From: Pseudalkalibacillus decolorationis
GTDB taxonomy: Bacteria > Bacillota > Bacilli > Bacillales > Fictibacillaceae
Assembly (NCBI RefSeq): GCF_024609785.1
Contig: NZ_JANHJQ010000035.1
Location: forward strand, 1 to 41,682
Direction of reading: 5' to 3'
DNA length: 41,682 nt
The notes beneath the pieces are model-generated. The model ran no database searches and had not been told where the DNA came from. It worked only from the letters and a program-made list of their open reading frames with translations. Positions 25,211-35,241 of the stretch are shown one piece after another. The position numbers and the translations under genes were made by a program. The first letter of the stretch is position 1; each line of letters begins with the position of its first letter.

Positions 25211-27648
25211 ATGAAAAAGAAAAAACTAGTGTTGGTTGGAAATGGAATGGCGGGAGTCCGCTGTATTGAAGAGATCTTTAAAATTGACCCAGAAGCGTTT
25301 GAGATCACGATTTTTGGAAGCGAACCACACCCGAACTATAACAGAATTTTATTATCAACGGTTTTGCAAGGTGATACATCCATAGAAGATATTACGTTAA
25401 ACGAATGGGACTGGTACAAACAAAATGACATTCAACTCTTCACAGGAGAAACAGTTGTGAAGATTAATAAGGATAGAAAACAAGTGTATACCGACCAGGA
25501 AAGGATAGTAGAATATGATGAATTAATTCTTGCGACAGGCTCTTTACCGTTCATGCTTCCATTACCCGGTGCAGATAAGGAAGGAGTTACAGCATTCCGG
25601 GACATCCAAGATTGTCAAACGATGATCGACTCAGCCCAAAATTATAAAAAAGCTGTTGTTATCGGCGGTGGGCTCTTAGGTTTAGAGGCTGCTAGAGGTT
25701 TACTTAATCTTGGTATGGAAGTGGACGTCGTCCATATTTTTGATTACTTGATGGAAAGACAGCTCGATCCAACGGCTTCAAAGATGTTACAAAAAAACTA
25801 GAAGCACAAGGTATGAACTTCCTGCTTAACAAACAAACGGAAAAGATTATCGGAAGCAAACGAGTAAAAGGGTTACTTTTTAAAGACGGTTCGAAAGTTG
25901 CAGCTGATTTAGTCGTCATGGCAGTTGGAATCAGACCGAATGTTCAATTAGCCAAGGATAGCCGTATACATGTAAATCGTGGAATTATAGTGGATGATTA
26001 TATGCAAACGGATTCTCCAAATATTCATGCAGTCGGTGAATGTGCAGAACACCGGGAAGTTGTATACGGATTGGTAGCCCCTCTCTACGAGCAAGGAAAA
26101 ATAGTAGCAGAGAAAATCTGTGGAGTGGAAGGGAAAAAGTACGAAGGCTCGGTTGTTTCAACGCAATTAAAAGTCTCTGGTGTGGATGTTTTCTCTGCGG
26201 GCCGATTTATGGACAGCGACGATACGAAATCAATCAAAGTTTATGACGACTTTGAAGGGGTTTATAAAAAGGTTGTTATTCAAGATAACAAGGTAATTGG
26301 TGCCGTGTTATTCGGCAACATTAGCGATGGCCCTAAATTGCTAGGTATGATTAATAAAGGGACCGACATTTCCGATCTACCAAAGGTCTCGATCCTTCAA
26401 TCGTCGGCGGATGGTTCAAGTGAAAGCCCTGTGATTACTGTGATTACGATGGCTAACAGTGAAGTCATTTGCGGCTGTAATGGTGTGACAAAAAGTACGA
26501 TATGTGAGGCTATTGTCGAAAACGGGCTTACGACGGTTGATCAAGTAAAGAATTGTACAAATGCTTCACGATCCTGTGGGGGGTGTAAACCACTCGTTCA
26601 AGATTTATTGGAACACACGCTCGGTGACGACTTTGATCAAAGTGATATAAAAGAGGCAATTTGCAGCTGTACAAACTTAAGCCGTGAAGAAGTAATTGAA
26701 GAAATAAAGGGTAAGAAATTGAAGTTTGTCAAAGAAGTGATGAATGTGCTCGGTTGGAAAAATGATGAGGGATGTTCTAAATGCCGTCCGGCTCTGAATT
26801 ACTATTTGGGAATGTTATATCCATCAGAATATAACGATGAAGAAGAATCCCGATTTGTCAATGAACGATTGCATGCCAATATTCAAGCTGATGGGACATA
26901 TTCTGTTGTGCCAAGAATGTATGGTGGGGTAACGAATGCTAACGACTTAAGAAAAATAGCAGACGTATCGGATAAATATGACGTTGCGATGATCAAATTA
27001 ACCGGCGGACAACGGATCGATTTATTAGGAATCAAGAAAGAAGATCTTCCAAAGGTTTGGGCCGAATTGGATATGCCATCAGGATATGCATACGGGAAAG
27101 CGTTAAGAACAGTCAAAACGTGTGTAGGTAGTCGATTTTGTCGGTTTGGAACACAGGATTCGACTCAATTGGGGATCGATTTAGAAAAGAAATTTGAACG
27201 TCTTAATACACCCCATAAAGTAAAGATGTCGGTTTCCGCTTGTCCGCGAAATTGCGCTGAATCAGGCATTAAAGATGTTGGGATCGTCGGTGTTGACGGC
27301 GGTTTTGAGATGTATGTCGGTGGAAACGGGGGTACTCATTTACGTGCTGGAGATTTATTATGCACGGTGAAAACGGAGGAGGAGGTTTTCGAGTTTACGT
27401 CCGCCTTTCTCCAATATTATCGGGAAACAGCAAATTATTTAGAAAGAACGTCAAAGTGGGTAGAACGTACGGGACTGGAACATGTTCGTGAGATGTTGTT
27501 TGATCAGAAAAGCAGACAACAATTAGTGGAGAGAATGGATGAATCTCTTACCCATACAAAAGATCCATGGAAAGAAATCGTAGAAAATGAAAATAAACAA
27601 GAAAAGTTATTTCAAAATTTAAGTTCAGCAGTCCCTAGCCGAGTATAA
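25211..27648 (+). pseudogene. nasD: Assimilatory NAD(P)H nitrite reductase large subunit, frameshifted
   Basis: Two frames, 25211-25801 and the -1 frame continuing to 27648, make a NirB/NasD protein of about 812 residues, normal for the family. The order is an FAD domain (VGNGMAGVRC), an NAD domain (VIGGGLLGLEAARGL), a BFD-type [2Fe-2S] region (ICGCNGV...CGGC near 26470-26590), and the siroheme/4Fe-4S domain with TCVGSRFCRFG (about 27118-27150) and CPRNC (27241-27255). The break is at a run of seven A (CAAAAAAACTAG, ending at 25801); one more A restores the frame as LQKKLEAQG. It would reduce nitrite to ammonium. TTTGGAGG precedes ATG 25211. Confidence 0.9.
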
Positions 27649-27665
27649 TACGAGGGGGAATCATT

Positions 27666-27971
27666 ATGGAACGAATACAAGTTGCATATATAAATAACCT
27701 ATCAGAAAGATTGGGTAAATCTGTGAAACTAGGTAACCTTGAAATTGCTTTATTCAAGCTATCAAACGGAGAGGTGCGGGCGATTGAAAATAGCTGCCCG
27801 CACAAGGGAGGTCTTCTTTCTCAGGGGATCGTAAGCGGGGAACATGTATTTTGTCCGCTGCATGATTGGAAAATTTGTACAGGAGATGGGGAGGTTCAAG
27901 CCCCTGACGAAGGTTGTGTGAGAACATATAAAGTAGAAATACAAGATGAAAAAGTATATGTTTGCTTGTAA
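27666..27971 (+). CDS. nasE: Nitrite reductase small subunit, Rieske-type (NirD/NasE)
   Basis: A 101-residue protein with a Rieske [2Fe-2S] fold. CPHKGG (first Cys-x-His) and CPLHDWK (second Cys-x2-His) are present and correctly spaced. It is the small partner of the NirB-type subunit just upstream. CGAGGGGGA lies about eight bases before the ATG, and the gap to the preceding gene is 17 bases. It is intact, unlike its upstream and downstream neighbours. Confidence 0.92.
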   Translation: MERIQVAYINNLSERLGKSVKLGNLEIALFKLSNGEVRAIENSCPHKGGLLSQGIVSGEHVFCPLHDWKICTGDGEVQAPDEGCVRTYKVEIQDEKVYVCL

Positions 27972-27999
27972 CAGAAGCAGGCAAAAGGTGTGACCAGCT

Positions 28000-30127
28000 A
28001 TGCATGATTTGCTAAATCATTTCCGACACAAAGAGAACGAAAATGGAACCGAAAAAGCCACTGACACACAATGCCCATATTGCAGTGTGCAGTGTACGAT
28101 GCAGCTAGTTGAACAGCGTATCGCGGGTCGTAAAAGTTACAAGGTCCTTTCGAAAGATAACCCTACATCGGAAGGACGCTTATGTATAAAGGGACTGAAT
28201 GCCCATCAACATGCACTGCATCAAGACCGCATTAAATATCCGATGTTAAAGAAGAACGGAGAGTTTGTCCGAATTTCTTGGCAAAAAGCGATGGAATATT
28301 TACAGGAGAAATTTTCAGATATTCAACGTCAAAATGGTGTTGATGCAATAGGAGTTTATGGAGGGGGTTCTCTGACAAACGAAGCTGCCTATTTGTTAGG
28401 CAAGTTTGCCCGTATTGCACTCAAAACAAAGTATATTGACTATAACGGTCGTTTTTGCATGTCGGCTGCTGCCTCTGCAGCAAATGCAGCTTTTGGAATT
28501 GATCGCGGGTTTACGAACAAGCTGTCGGAAATCCCTTTTGCTCGTTGCATCATATTAGCCGGGACCAATATTGCTGAATGCCAGCCGACATTAATGCCCT
28601 ATTTAACGAGAGCAAAAGATAATGGCTCGTTCATAATTGTCATTGATCCAAGAGAAACGCCGACAACGGAAATTGCTGATTTACACTTAAAAGTAAAGCC
28701 TGGTATGGATGCGGCTTTAGTTAATGGATTCTTGAAGATCATCTTTGATGAAGGTTATGTCAATGAGGAGTTTATTAAAGGGATTCGAGGACTTGGAAGG
28801 ATTTATCGGTGCGATCAATTTACATGAAATTTCAGAAATGACAGGAATTCAAGTGGATTACATTCGACTCGCAGCTGTAAAATACGCGAAAAGCTCTACA
28901 GGTATGGTTTTTACAGCGAGAGGCGTTGAACAGCAAACAGACGGTTATATGGCGGTAAGAAATTTCTTAAACCTCGTATTAGTAACGGGAAAAATCGGAC
29001 AACTCGGCTCCGGTTACGGTGCTATCACTGGTCAGGGTAATGGTCAAGGTGGGAGGGAGCACGGTCAGAAGGCGGATCAGCTTCCAGGGTACCGTCATAT
29101 AGAGAACGAGGAACATCGGCACTATATTTCAAAGGTATGGGGAATAAATGAAGCTGAGTTACCCCGAAAAGGTGTTTCAGCTTATGAAATGATTGAGAAA
29201 ATTGATTCGGGAGAAATTACAGGTCTCTTTGTAATGGGGTCCAATCCAGTCGTTTCAAATCCGAATGCTAATTTTGTAGAGCAATCGTTAAAAAAATTAA
29301 ACTGCTTAGTTGTAGTGGATTTATTCATTTCCGAAACAGCTAGATTAGCAGACTTAATATTACCATGTTCATCTTATTTAGAAAATGAAGGGACGATGAC
29401 GAATCTAGAAGGGCGTGTTACCCTAAGACAAGCCAAACGAAAATGTCCCGGGGAAACAATGCATGACTGGAAAATAATATGTGAGATCGCTCAAGCTCTT
29501 GGAAAGGGGAAGTTTTTCTCATTTTCTTCACCGGAAGATATTTTTAATGAGCTCAGGATGGCAAGCCGTGGCGGATTTGCGGACTATTATGGGATTACCT
29601 ATGAACGTCTAAAACAAGAAAGAATCTATTGGCCGTGTCCTGAACACGATCATCCTGGGGAAAGCAGGCTTTTTGAAGAAACATTTGCACACACTGATGG
29701 AAAGGCAAATATGGTTACTGTCAACAACCACTTCCCGAAAGAGCGTATAAACAAAGATTATCCTCTATACTTAACAACCGGAAGAGTCATATCGCATTAT
29801 TTGACGGGTGTACAAACGAGGCATAGTCCAGCTTTGAAATCCCGTGATTTTGAATCGTTTTTAGAGATTCATCCGAATACTGCAAAAAAATATAAAATCG
29901 AAAACCATTCCTTAGTAAAGCTTGAGTCAAAACGAGGAAGTATCACAGTTAGAAGTAAATATACAACTAAAATTCGCGAAGATACTGTTTTTGTTCCCGT
30001 TCATTGGGGAGATGATCAAAGTGTGAACCGACTTACCCATGAAGCACTTGATCCGACTTGTAAAATGCCGGGATTCAAAGTTTGTGCAGTGAAAATAGGT
30101 TCGGTTATTGACCTGACTTTAAATTAA
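28000..30127 (+). pseudogene. nasC: Assimilatory nitrate reductase catalytic subunit, frameshifted
   Basis: Two overlapping frames (28000-28827, and a +1 frame to 30127) add up to about 708 residues of a molybdopterin nitrate reductase, the normal length. The N-terminus has the 4Fe-4S cysteines CPYCSVQC (C25, C28, C32) and the later cysteine in GRLCIKG. The middle has YGGGSLTNEAAYLLGKFAR and a molybdopterin domain. The second part has TGQGNGQGGREHGQKADQLP and a C-terminal LTTGRVISHYLTG pterin-binding segment. Deleting one G of GGG at 28780-28782 restores IKGFEDLEGF. It would reduce nitrate to nitrite. Confidence 0.9.
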
Positions 30128-30592
30128 ATATCCTTTGGTCAATATACTTTAAGGACCAGAAAGACGTCTATTATGAAAACTTCAACTGGTCATCAAAAGC
30201 CCTCAGACAACAAGAAATCTTCGCAGAATGTAAAAATGAATCGCAAAGACTAAAAATCATCGAAAACATCAATCTGCTTCAAACCCTTACAACCATATAG
30301 AACATCTAACAAAAACAACATTCGAACCCATCTGACTTGCTCAAAAAGGCAAACGGTGATGTGAAATTGGCGCTACATGCATGCATAAGGGGATCTAGAC
30401 TTCGGCTGTATCAACTACGTACCCATGTTCAGTCCGCCAATGATGGATTTAGATCGATTACTTGTTTTGGAATCTATAGAAAAAAGTGCATGGTAAGTCT
30501 ATAATACTCAATAAGCAAGAAATCAGCAGATAATCGGAAACGAATCGGATGGTGAATAGGGAAGTAAAATTATTCGAGGAGGAAAAACTTAT
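30128..30592 (+). other. Gap after nasC with an unexplained open frame
   Basis: An open frame without a start codon runs from about 30136 to a TAG at 30298-30300 (54 codons, including YFKDQKDVYYENFNWSSKAL). It looks more like coding sequence than noise but matches nothing I recognise. No terminator with a clear T-tract follows nasC. The remainder to the ribosome binding site at about 30576 is featureless. Confidence 0.3.
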
Positions 30593-31387
30593 ATGCAAAA
30601 ACAAGAAACTACGGTAAACCCATCCAAGTCTAAAAAGCTCTTTAAGCCGCCGACATTTGAAACTGCAGCGGAGGAACGTCTACATCTTAAACAACGTTTG
30701 GCTGCCGCTTTTCGCCTGTTTTCTAAGTTCGGCTTTGATGAAGGAGTTGCCGGACACATCACTGCAAGGGATCCTGAAAGAAAGAATCACTTCTGGGTGA
30801 ATCCTTTTGGTATGCATTTTAGTCAAATCAGGCCCTCTGACTTGATCCTTGTAAACCATGAAGGGGAAGTAGTTGAAGGTGATCGACCGGTAAATCGGGC
30901 TGCGTTTGCGATCCATTCCCAAATTCATGAGGCACGACCAGATGTGATTGCAGCAGCACACACGCATTCGCTATATGGAAAAACGTGGTCTACTCTGGGA
31001 CGCAAGTTAGACCCGCTCACACAAGATTCATGTGCCTTTTATGAAGATCATAGTGTGTTTGATGATTACACAGGTCTCGTTTTGGAAACGGAAGAAGGAA
31101 AAAGAATTGCACATGCCCTTGGTAAACATAAGGCTGTCATATTGCAGAATCATGGGTTGCTGACTGTAGGGAAAACGGTTGATGAGGCTGCTTGGTGGTT
31201 CATTACGATGGAACGTTCTTGTCAGGCGCAACTGATGGCTGAGGGTGTAGGAACACCACGCCTTATTTCGGATGAAGGTGCGAAATCAGCTGCTTCTGAA
31301 GTTGGAACCTCTGTTGCCGGATGGTTCCAATTCCAGCCGTTATGGGATCGAATTGTGAAAGAACAGCCCGACCTATTAGATCAATAG
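30593..31387 (+). CDS. Class II aldolase/adducin-family protein
   Basis: A 264-residue protein with a class II aldolase/adducin domain from about residue 30. GVAGHITARDPE contains the substrate loop, AAHTHS carries two zinc-ligand histidines, and the third is in LQNHGLLTVG. Family members cleave or decarboxylate sugar phosphates and related hydroxy acids; this long form is often annotated only as class II aldolase family. GAGGAGG lies upstream of the ATG. It stands alone, so the substrate cannot be deduced. Confidence 0.85.
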   Translation: MQKQETTVNPSKSKKLFKPPTFETAAEERLHLKQRLAAAFRLFSKFGFDEGVAGHITARDPERKNHFWVNPFGMHFSQIRPSDLILVNHEGEVVEGDRPVNRAAFAIHSQIHEARPDVIAAAHTHSLYGKTWSTLGRKLDPLTQDSCAFYEDHSVFDDYTGLVLETEEGKRIAHALGKHKAVILQNHGLLTVGKTVDEAAWWFITMERSCQAQLMAEGVGTPRLISDEGAKSAASEVGTSVAGWFQFQPLWDRIVKEQPDLLDQ

Positions 31388-31423
31388 GGATAGAAAAAGG
31401 ACTGAGTGGAGGTGTGTTTGAAC

Positions 31424-31585
31424 TGTACCCTCCAAAATAGACAGTTTAGTAAAAACACCTAAGCAGCTAATTGGTGACCTCGGTATTGTTCTGGGGTCAT
31501 CTTTTCAATCTCCATTAATATTCCATGTAGTCTTCTACTTCTATTGTAACTCCCGAATGTCTTACAAGAGGAAGCATCTAGTTCA
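31424..31585 (-). mobile_element. IS3-family insertion sequence remnant (right end)
   Basis: On the minus strand the last codons of an IS3-family orfB survive: KMTPEQYRGHQLAA followed by a stop (31459-31461). A terminal inverted-repeat-like end TGTACCCTCCAAAATAGACA starts at 31424 on the plus strand. Further upstream in the gene EDYMEY is readable but then frameshifted. The left end and most of the transposase are missing, so it is immobile. Confidence 0.75.
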
Positions 31586-31664
31586 TCCTTTAAGTGGAAA
31601 AAGAAGGAGTGCGGGAAAAGAATCAAATTAGTTTAATAAATCAAACATTTCCCTTGAATCTAAG

Positions 31665-32048
31665 TTAGCTGGTTTTACTGTTATTTATATCAACGGCTAT
31701 AAGTGTAGAGACCATTTTGGAATGACCTTCTCCACACGGAATCGTACAATAGACTTGATATTCTCCTGGTTCGAATATTACTTTCGTAGATCCTTCTCCC
31801 TCAATATTAACGTTCTCCAAACCTTTTATGCCAAGACCATGATAACCATCTTCACTCTTAAAGTTGATCGTCACCGGCTTCCCGGCTATTACTTTATAAA
31901 CCTTTTTGTTAAATTCCCAATTGGTAGCACTTACTTCAATGACTGTTACCGGGGGATCATCCATTTGTTCTGCTTCATTTTGAATATTTTGAGTGCAAGC
32001 TGTCACGAATAATATGATGGTTACCATGAATAACTGTTTATATCCCAC
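31665..32048 (-). CDS. CuA-type cupredoxin lipoprotein (cytochrome c oxidase subunit II-like)
   Basis: A 127-residue lipoprotein. The signal ends in the lipobox FVTAC (Cys18). The cupredoxin domain follows, with a His in DGYHGLGI and the full CuA motif C-x3-C-x3-H-x2-M in YCTIPCGEGHSKM. It would sit on the outer face of the membrane and hold a dinuclear copper site. The GTG start at 32048 is chosen because GGAGG lies seven bases upstream and the lipobox follows at the right distance. No transmembrane hairpin and no oxidase subunit I gene are present, so it is an orphan electron carrier or copper protein. Confidence 0.78.
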   Translation of the reverse strand: MGYKQLFMVTIILFVTACTQNIQNEAEQMDDPPVTVIEVSATNWEFNKKVYKVIAGKPVTINFKSEDGYHGLGIKGLENVNIEGEGSTKVIFEPGEYQVYCTIPCGEGHSKMVSTLIAVDINNSKTS

Positions 32049-32452
32049 ATTGTTTCCTCCAAAAAATCTGCATGGTGTATTATGTTCATTTTTCCCTTTA
32101 ACGATAATTACATACAAAAAAGAACCGACTTATGTAGGGCAAGATCACATTTATCCTGTTCATCGGTATCCTACAATTAGCTACCTTCCTAAAAGGTCAG
32201 CGTACAAAGTCTATATGAAGCGAACATTGAGTTAGAGTGTGGAAACGCGATTATATTATCCCATAGCATAAACAAGTTTGACCGTTAAAAATGGCGGTTT
32301 ACTTCTTTTTTGGAGGAAAAACATCACCTTTTGTCTAAGTTAATAGATGAAGGGAAGTGGGCATTATTAAAAAGTATTCAGTTTAACGAACATTAATAGT
32401 CATAAACAATTTAGAGTGATAGAGTACCAATCTAAGAAGGAGTGACCTAAAG
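32049..32452. other. Gap between CuA lipoprotein and nitronate monooxygenase genes
   Basis: It should contain the two divergent promoters. A weak hairpin (ACCGTT...GGCGGT near 32280-32305) is followed by TTACTTCTTTTTT. No gene is recognised. Confidence 0.35.
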
Positions 32453-33436
32453 ATGGAAAAAAGAGTTTCTAAAGTTTTGTCTGATCAGTTGGAACTACCA
32501 ATCATTGCTGCACCCATGTTTCTTGTCTCAAGTCCTCAAATGGTCATAGAATCTTGTAAATCTGGAATCATTGGTTCATTTCCACTTTTAAATGCTCGAA
32601 CATCCGAGATTTTAGAAGAATGGATGAAAGAAATATGTCATGAGCTATCAGTGGCAAAATTGAACGAAGCAAATCATAAAGTGGGACCTTGGGCGGTAAA
32701 TCTGATCGTACATAGTTCGAATAAGCGCTACAGAGAAGATTTGGAGTTGGTTAAAAAGTACCAGCCTCCAATCGTTATCACGTCACTTGGTGATCCAAGT
32801 CTGGTGACGGATGTTGTTCACGGATACGGTGGACTTGTATTTTCAGATGTCATTGACCTTAAGTATGCAAGGAAAGCTGTTCAAAAGGGAGTAGATGGCT
32901 TAATACTCGTATGTTCTGGTGCAGGGGGACATAGTGGTGTCATCAATCAAAACGCTTTTATTTCATCTGTCCGAGAGTTTTGGGATGGAATTATTGTATT
33001 AGCTGGATCAATCTCTAATGGAAATGATATCCTGGCAGCTGAGGTGTTAGGAGCAGATTTGGTTTATATGGGAACCAGATTCATAGCTGCAACTGAAAGT
33101 TTAGCAGGTGCTGATTATAAAGAAATGCTGGTCGATTCAACGTTCGAGGATATCATCTATACGGATGTGTTTAGCGGTGTAAAAGCTAATTACTTGATTC
33201 CTAGCATCAAAAAGGCGGGGATTGATCCTGATCAGTTACCAGATAGGAAATCAATTGATTTTTCTGAAATGAACAAGTCTAAAGTAAAAGCATGGAAAAA
33301 CATTTGGTCAGCAGGCCATGGGGTAACTACTATTAAAAATGTACAGCCTATTGCTGAGATTATTGCTGAGTTAAAGCAGTCCTATTCAGAATCACTAGAT
33401 TCATTATTAAAGACCAAAGGCCATAGCACTTTCTAA
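32453..33436 (+). CDS. Nitronate monooxygenase-like FMN enzyme
   Basis: A 327-residue TIM-barrel flavoprotein of the nitronate monooxygenase (2-nitropropane dioxygenase) family. ELPIIAAPMFLVSSP is the N-terminal motif. CSGAGGHSG holds the catalytic-type histidine and FMN-phosphate contacts, and VYMGTRFIAATES follows at the usual place. It oxidises alkyl nitronates or related toxic nitro compounds; the actual substrate is uncertain. AAGAAGGAGTG precedes the ATG. Monocistronic. Confidence 0.88.
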   Translation: MEKRVSKVLSDQLELPIIAAPMFLVSSPQMVIESCKSGIIGSFPLLNARTSEILEEWMKEICHELSVAKLNEANHKVGPWAVNLIVHSSNKRYREDLELVKKYQPPIVITSLGDPSLVTDVVHGYGGLVFSDVIDLKYARKAVQKGVDGLILVCSGAGGHSGVINQNAFISSVREFWDGIIVLAGSISNGNDILAAEVLGADLVYMGTRFIAATESLAGADYKEMLVDSTFEDIIYTDVFSGVKANYLIPSIKKAGIDPDQLPDRKSIDFSEMNKSKVKAWKNIWSAGHGVTTIKNVQPIAEIIAELKQSYSESLDSLLKTKGHSTF

Positions 33437-33451
33437 AAGCTGGGGAATTTT

Positions 33452-33925
33452 TTACACTATTGAACGGTATTTACGTTTTGTACTCTTAGTAATAACTACC
33501 TCACCAATTTGTCTACCTAATCTTAAGCCATCGTCGTTGTCTATTTTAAAATGTACCCCAGCATATAAACGAGATTGAGCACTTTCTTCCATCACTTTTT
33601 TTATTGCGGAGGACTCCGGTGGAAAGAAATAACTTAATATGACCTATGTACATCCTGCTACAGTGGCGTGTGAAGAAGGATAGGCCGGAAAACGGGGGAG
33701 TAGGTAATACGATAGCTAGGTTTCTGTCATATTGACATGGACGTTAGACATCCCAAGATATTTAAAAAACCACGTCATCACAAAGGTATCATTTATCGCA
33801 GTATGAAAATATCCTAACACTCTAGCAGCATATTGGGGGCCTTGTCTATATTTTTCAATGAAACTAAAAAGAATAGAGTGATTCGCTTGGTTAATTCTAC
33901 TGTTCCCCAATAAAGGATTTTTCAA
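33452..33925 (-). pseudogene. Decayed vanadium-dependent haloperoxidase/PAP2-type gene
   Basis: The minus strand keeps the N-terminal part (33925-33716: QGPQYAARVLGYFHTAINDT) and, after a large deletion, the C-terminal part from about 33685. The latter includes YPSSHATVAG, a stop codon, then LSYFFPP, SRLYAGVHFKIDNDDGLRLG and RQIGEVVI, ending at 33452. SSHATVAG and the His of YAGVHF correspond to the vanadate/phosphate-binding motifs of the family. The internal stop and the missing middle mean it is not functional. Confidence 0.7.
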
Positions 33926-33937
33926 GGCCTAAAACCG

Positions 33938-33981
33938 ATTATTTTTGAAGACTTTAAGGATTTAAAATCTTCAAAAATAAT
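33938..33981. repeat. 14-bp perfect inverted repeat
   Basis: ATTATTTTTGAAGA (33938-33951) and TCTTCAAAAATAAT (33968-33981) are exact inverted copies 16 bases apart. It lies just upstream of the decayed haloperoxidase-like gene. Terminator or operator role unknown. Confidence 0.6.
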
Positions 33982-34023
33982 TAATGCAACGCTAGTGACT
34001 TATTTTGCACTAATAACACAAAT

Positions 34024-34068
34024 AAAGGATCATACATATTAGTCAGACTAATATGTATGATCCTTTTA
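34024..34068. terminator. Perfect 20-bp hairpin, probable bidirectional terminator
   Basis: AAAGGATCATACATATTAGT (34024-34043) and its exact reverse complement (34047-34066) flank CAG. T-tracts are short on both sides (CCTTTTATG), so termination is likely but not certain. Confidence 0.6.
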
Positions 34069-34344
34069 TGTAGAGCTTTCGTAACCAGGTTTTAATGAAG
34101 TAGCAGACATTGTAGGGCCAACATTTGGAGAGTTCTCCGTAATCGTTTGAACTCCTATTGGTTTGGTAGTTTTCAATCATCTAATCGTTGTTTTTATTTC
34201 TTTGGGGAAGTTTCCCTTTAATTTACAGATCAATATAGATAATACTTATCTTTAGTTTCCTTAGTTTTCAACTTTGCTCTCGTTTATTTCGCTAACTAGT
34301 AAATATCCCCCCATGTAAATCATTTCTTCTTTTTTTCTAACAAG
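34069..34344 (+). other. Possible remnant of a membrane-protein gene
   Basis: One plus-strand frame reads FNEVADIVGPTFGEFSVIV, a stop, then TPIGLVVFNHLIVVFISLG (about 34096-34250). This is hydrophobic and coding-like but has no start and is interrupted by a stop. I cannot name the family. Confidence 0.2.
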
Positions 34345-35241
34345 TTACTCGGTGAAATTCTTTGCTCGTAACATATCACTCACTTCTTGAAGCTTAGCGA
34401 TGGAGGTTTTGGATGTTCTTCTTCCGAGCTCTATAACTAAAGATTCCAGTAGTAAAACCGTTGGAAGAATAGAATATTGTTTACTGCTTGCTTTCGTTTT
34501 TAAATTTACAGAAGCATACGATGCCGCTGGCGATGCTAGGTGGTCGGTAACAAGTATGACCGGCTTGCTATTTTTATAACAAAATTGCGTAGCTTCAATT
34601 CCTATCGTAGTTGAAGGGGCGTTGTCAATTACGAGAAGAACGTCAACCTCTGTAAACCTTAATAGGCGGTCAAAGATGAACTCTGTATCGTGGCTTAGTT
34701 GTTGAACTTCTGGATAGAATTCCTCTAATAAATGACCAATATAAATGGCTAATCCTTTACTTGAACGCAGTCCTAATATGCTAACTCTTTTTGCTTTTAA
34801 TAATAGTTGAGTTGCAAGTTCAAACTCATTTAATAACGAAGGTGTTACTGTTTGATTAAGTATTGTTTCGGATTCCTTCAAACATTCTCTTAAAGTATGA
34901 TCACTTTGATCGGTGTTTTTAAAAGACTCTTGCAGGTGCCACCAAGCAGATGGGGTACTTTGCATGGATGCGTCATGAATGTCTTTTTTTATATCAGAAT
35001 AACTTTCATACCCGAGGTTTTTAATAAGTCGAATAACAGTAGTAGTGCCGACTTTGGCTCCTTCAGAAAGTTCAGCAATTGTTAATACGCCAACCGATTG
35101 ATAATTTTTAATTAAATAATCACATAGGTTTTTTTGTTTTTTGGGTAAAGACTCTCTTTGATTTAGAAGTTTATTTAAAAAATTACTGTGACCCTCGCCA
35201 GTTAAAACATTAACTTTATCTTGATCTTTACTAGTTATAAT
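34345..35241 (-). CDS. RpiR-family transcriptional regulator with unusual start codon
   Basis: The open frame from 35256 encodes about 298 residues: an N-terminal HTH_6 domain (LPKKQKNLCDYLIKNYQSV, then LTIAELSEGAKVGTTTVIRL) and a C-terminal SIS sugar-isomerase-like domain (RVSILGLRSSKGLAIYIGH). An intact helix-turn-helix precedes the first ATG (34965), so that ATG cannot be the start. No ATG, GTG, TTG or CTG occurs between the upstream stop and 34965. AAGGAGG (35252-35246) points to ATT 35241 (spacing 4) or ATA 35238 (spacing 7). It is divergent from the catabolic genes and probably regulates them. Confidence 0.78.
   Translation of the reverse strand: MITSKDQDKVNVLTGEGHSNFLNKLLNQRESLPKKQKNLCDYLIKNYQSVGVLTIAELSEGAKVGTTTVIRLIKNLGYESYSDIKKDIHDASMQSTPSAWWHLQESFKNTDQSDHTLRECLKESETILNQTVTPSLLNEFELATQLLLKAKRVSILGLRSSKGLAIYIGHLLEEFYPEVQQLSHDTEFIFDRLLRFTEVDVLLVIDNAPSTTIGIEATQFCYKNSKPVILVTDHLASPAASYASVNLKTKASSKQYSILPTVLLLESLVIELGRRTSKTSIAKLQEVSDMLRAKNFTE

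Noticed and set aside
34345-34965. A short SIS-domain protein starting at ATG 34965
   Set aside because: A complete HTH_6 domain is encoded in the same frame directly upstream, so the short version would be an annotation artefact.
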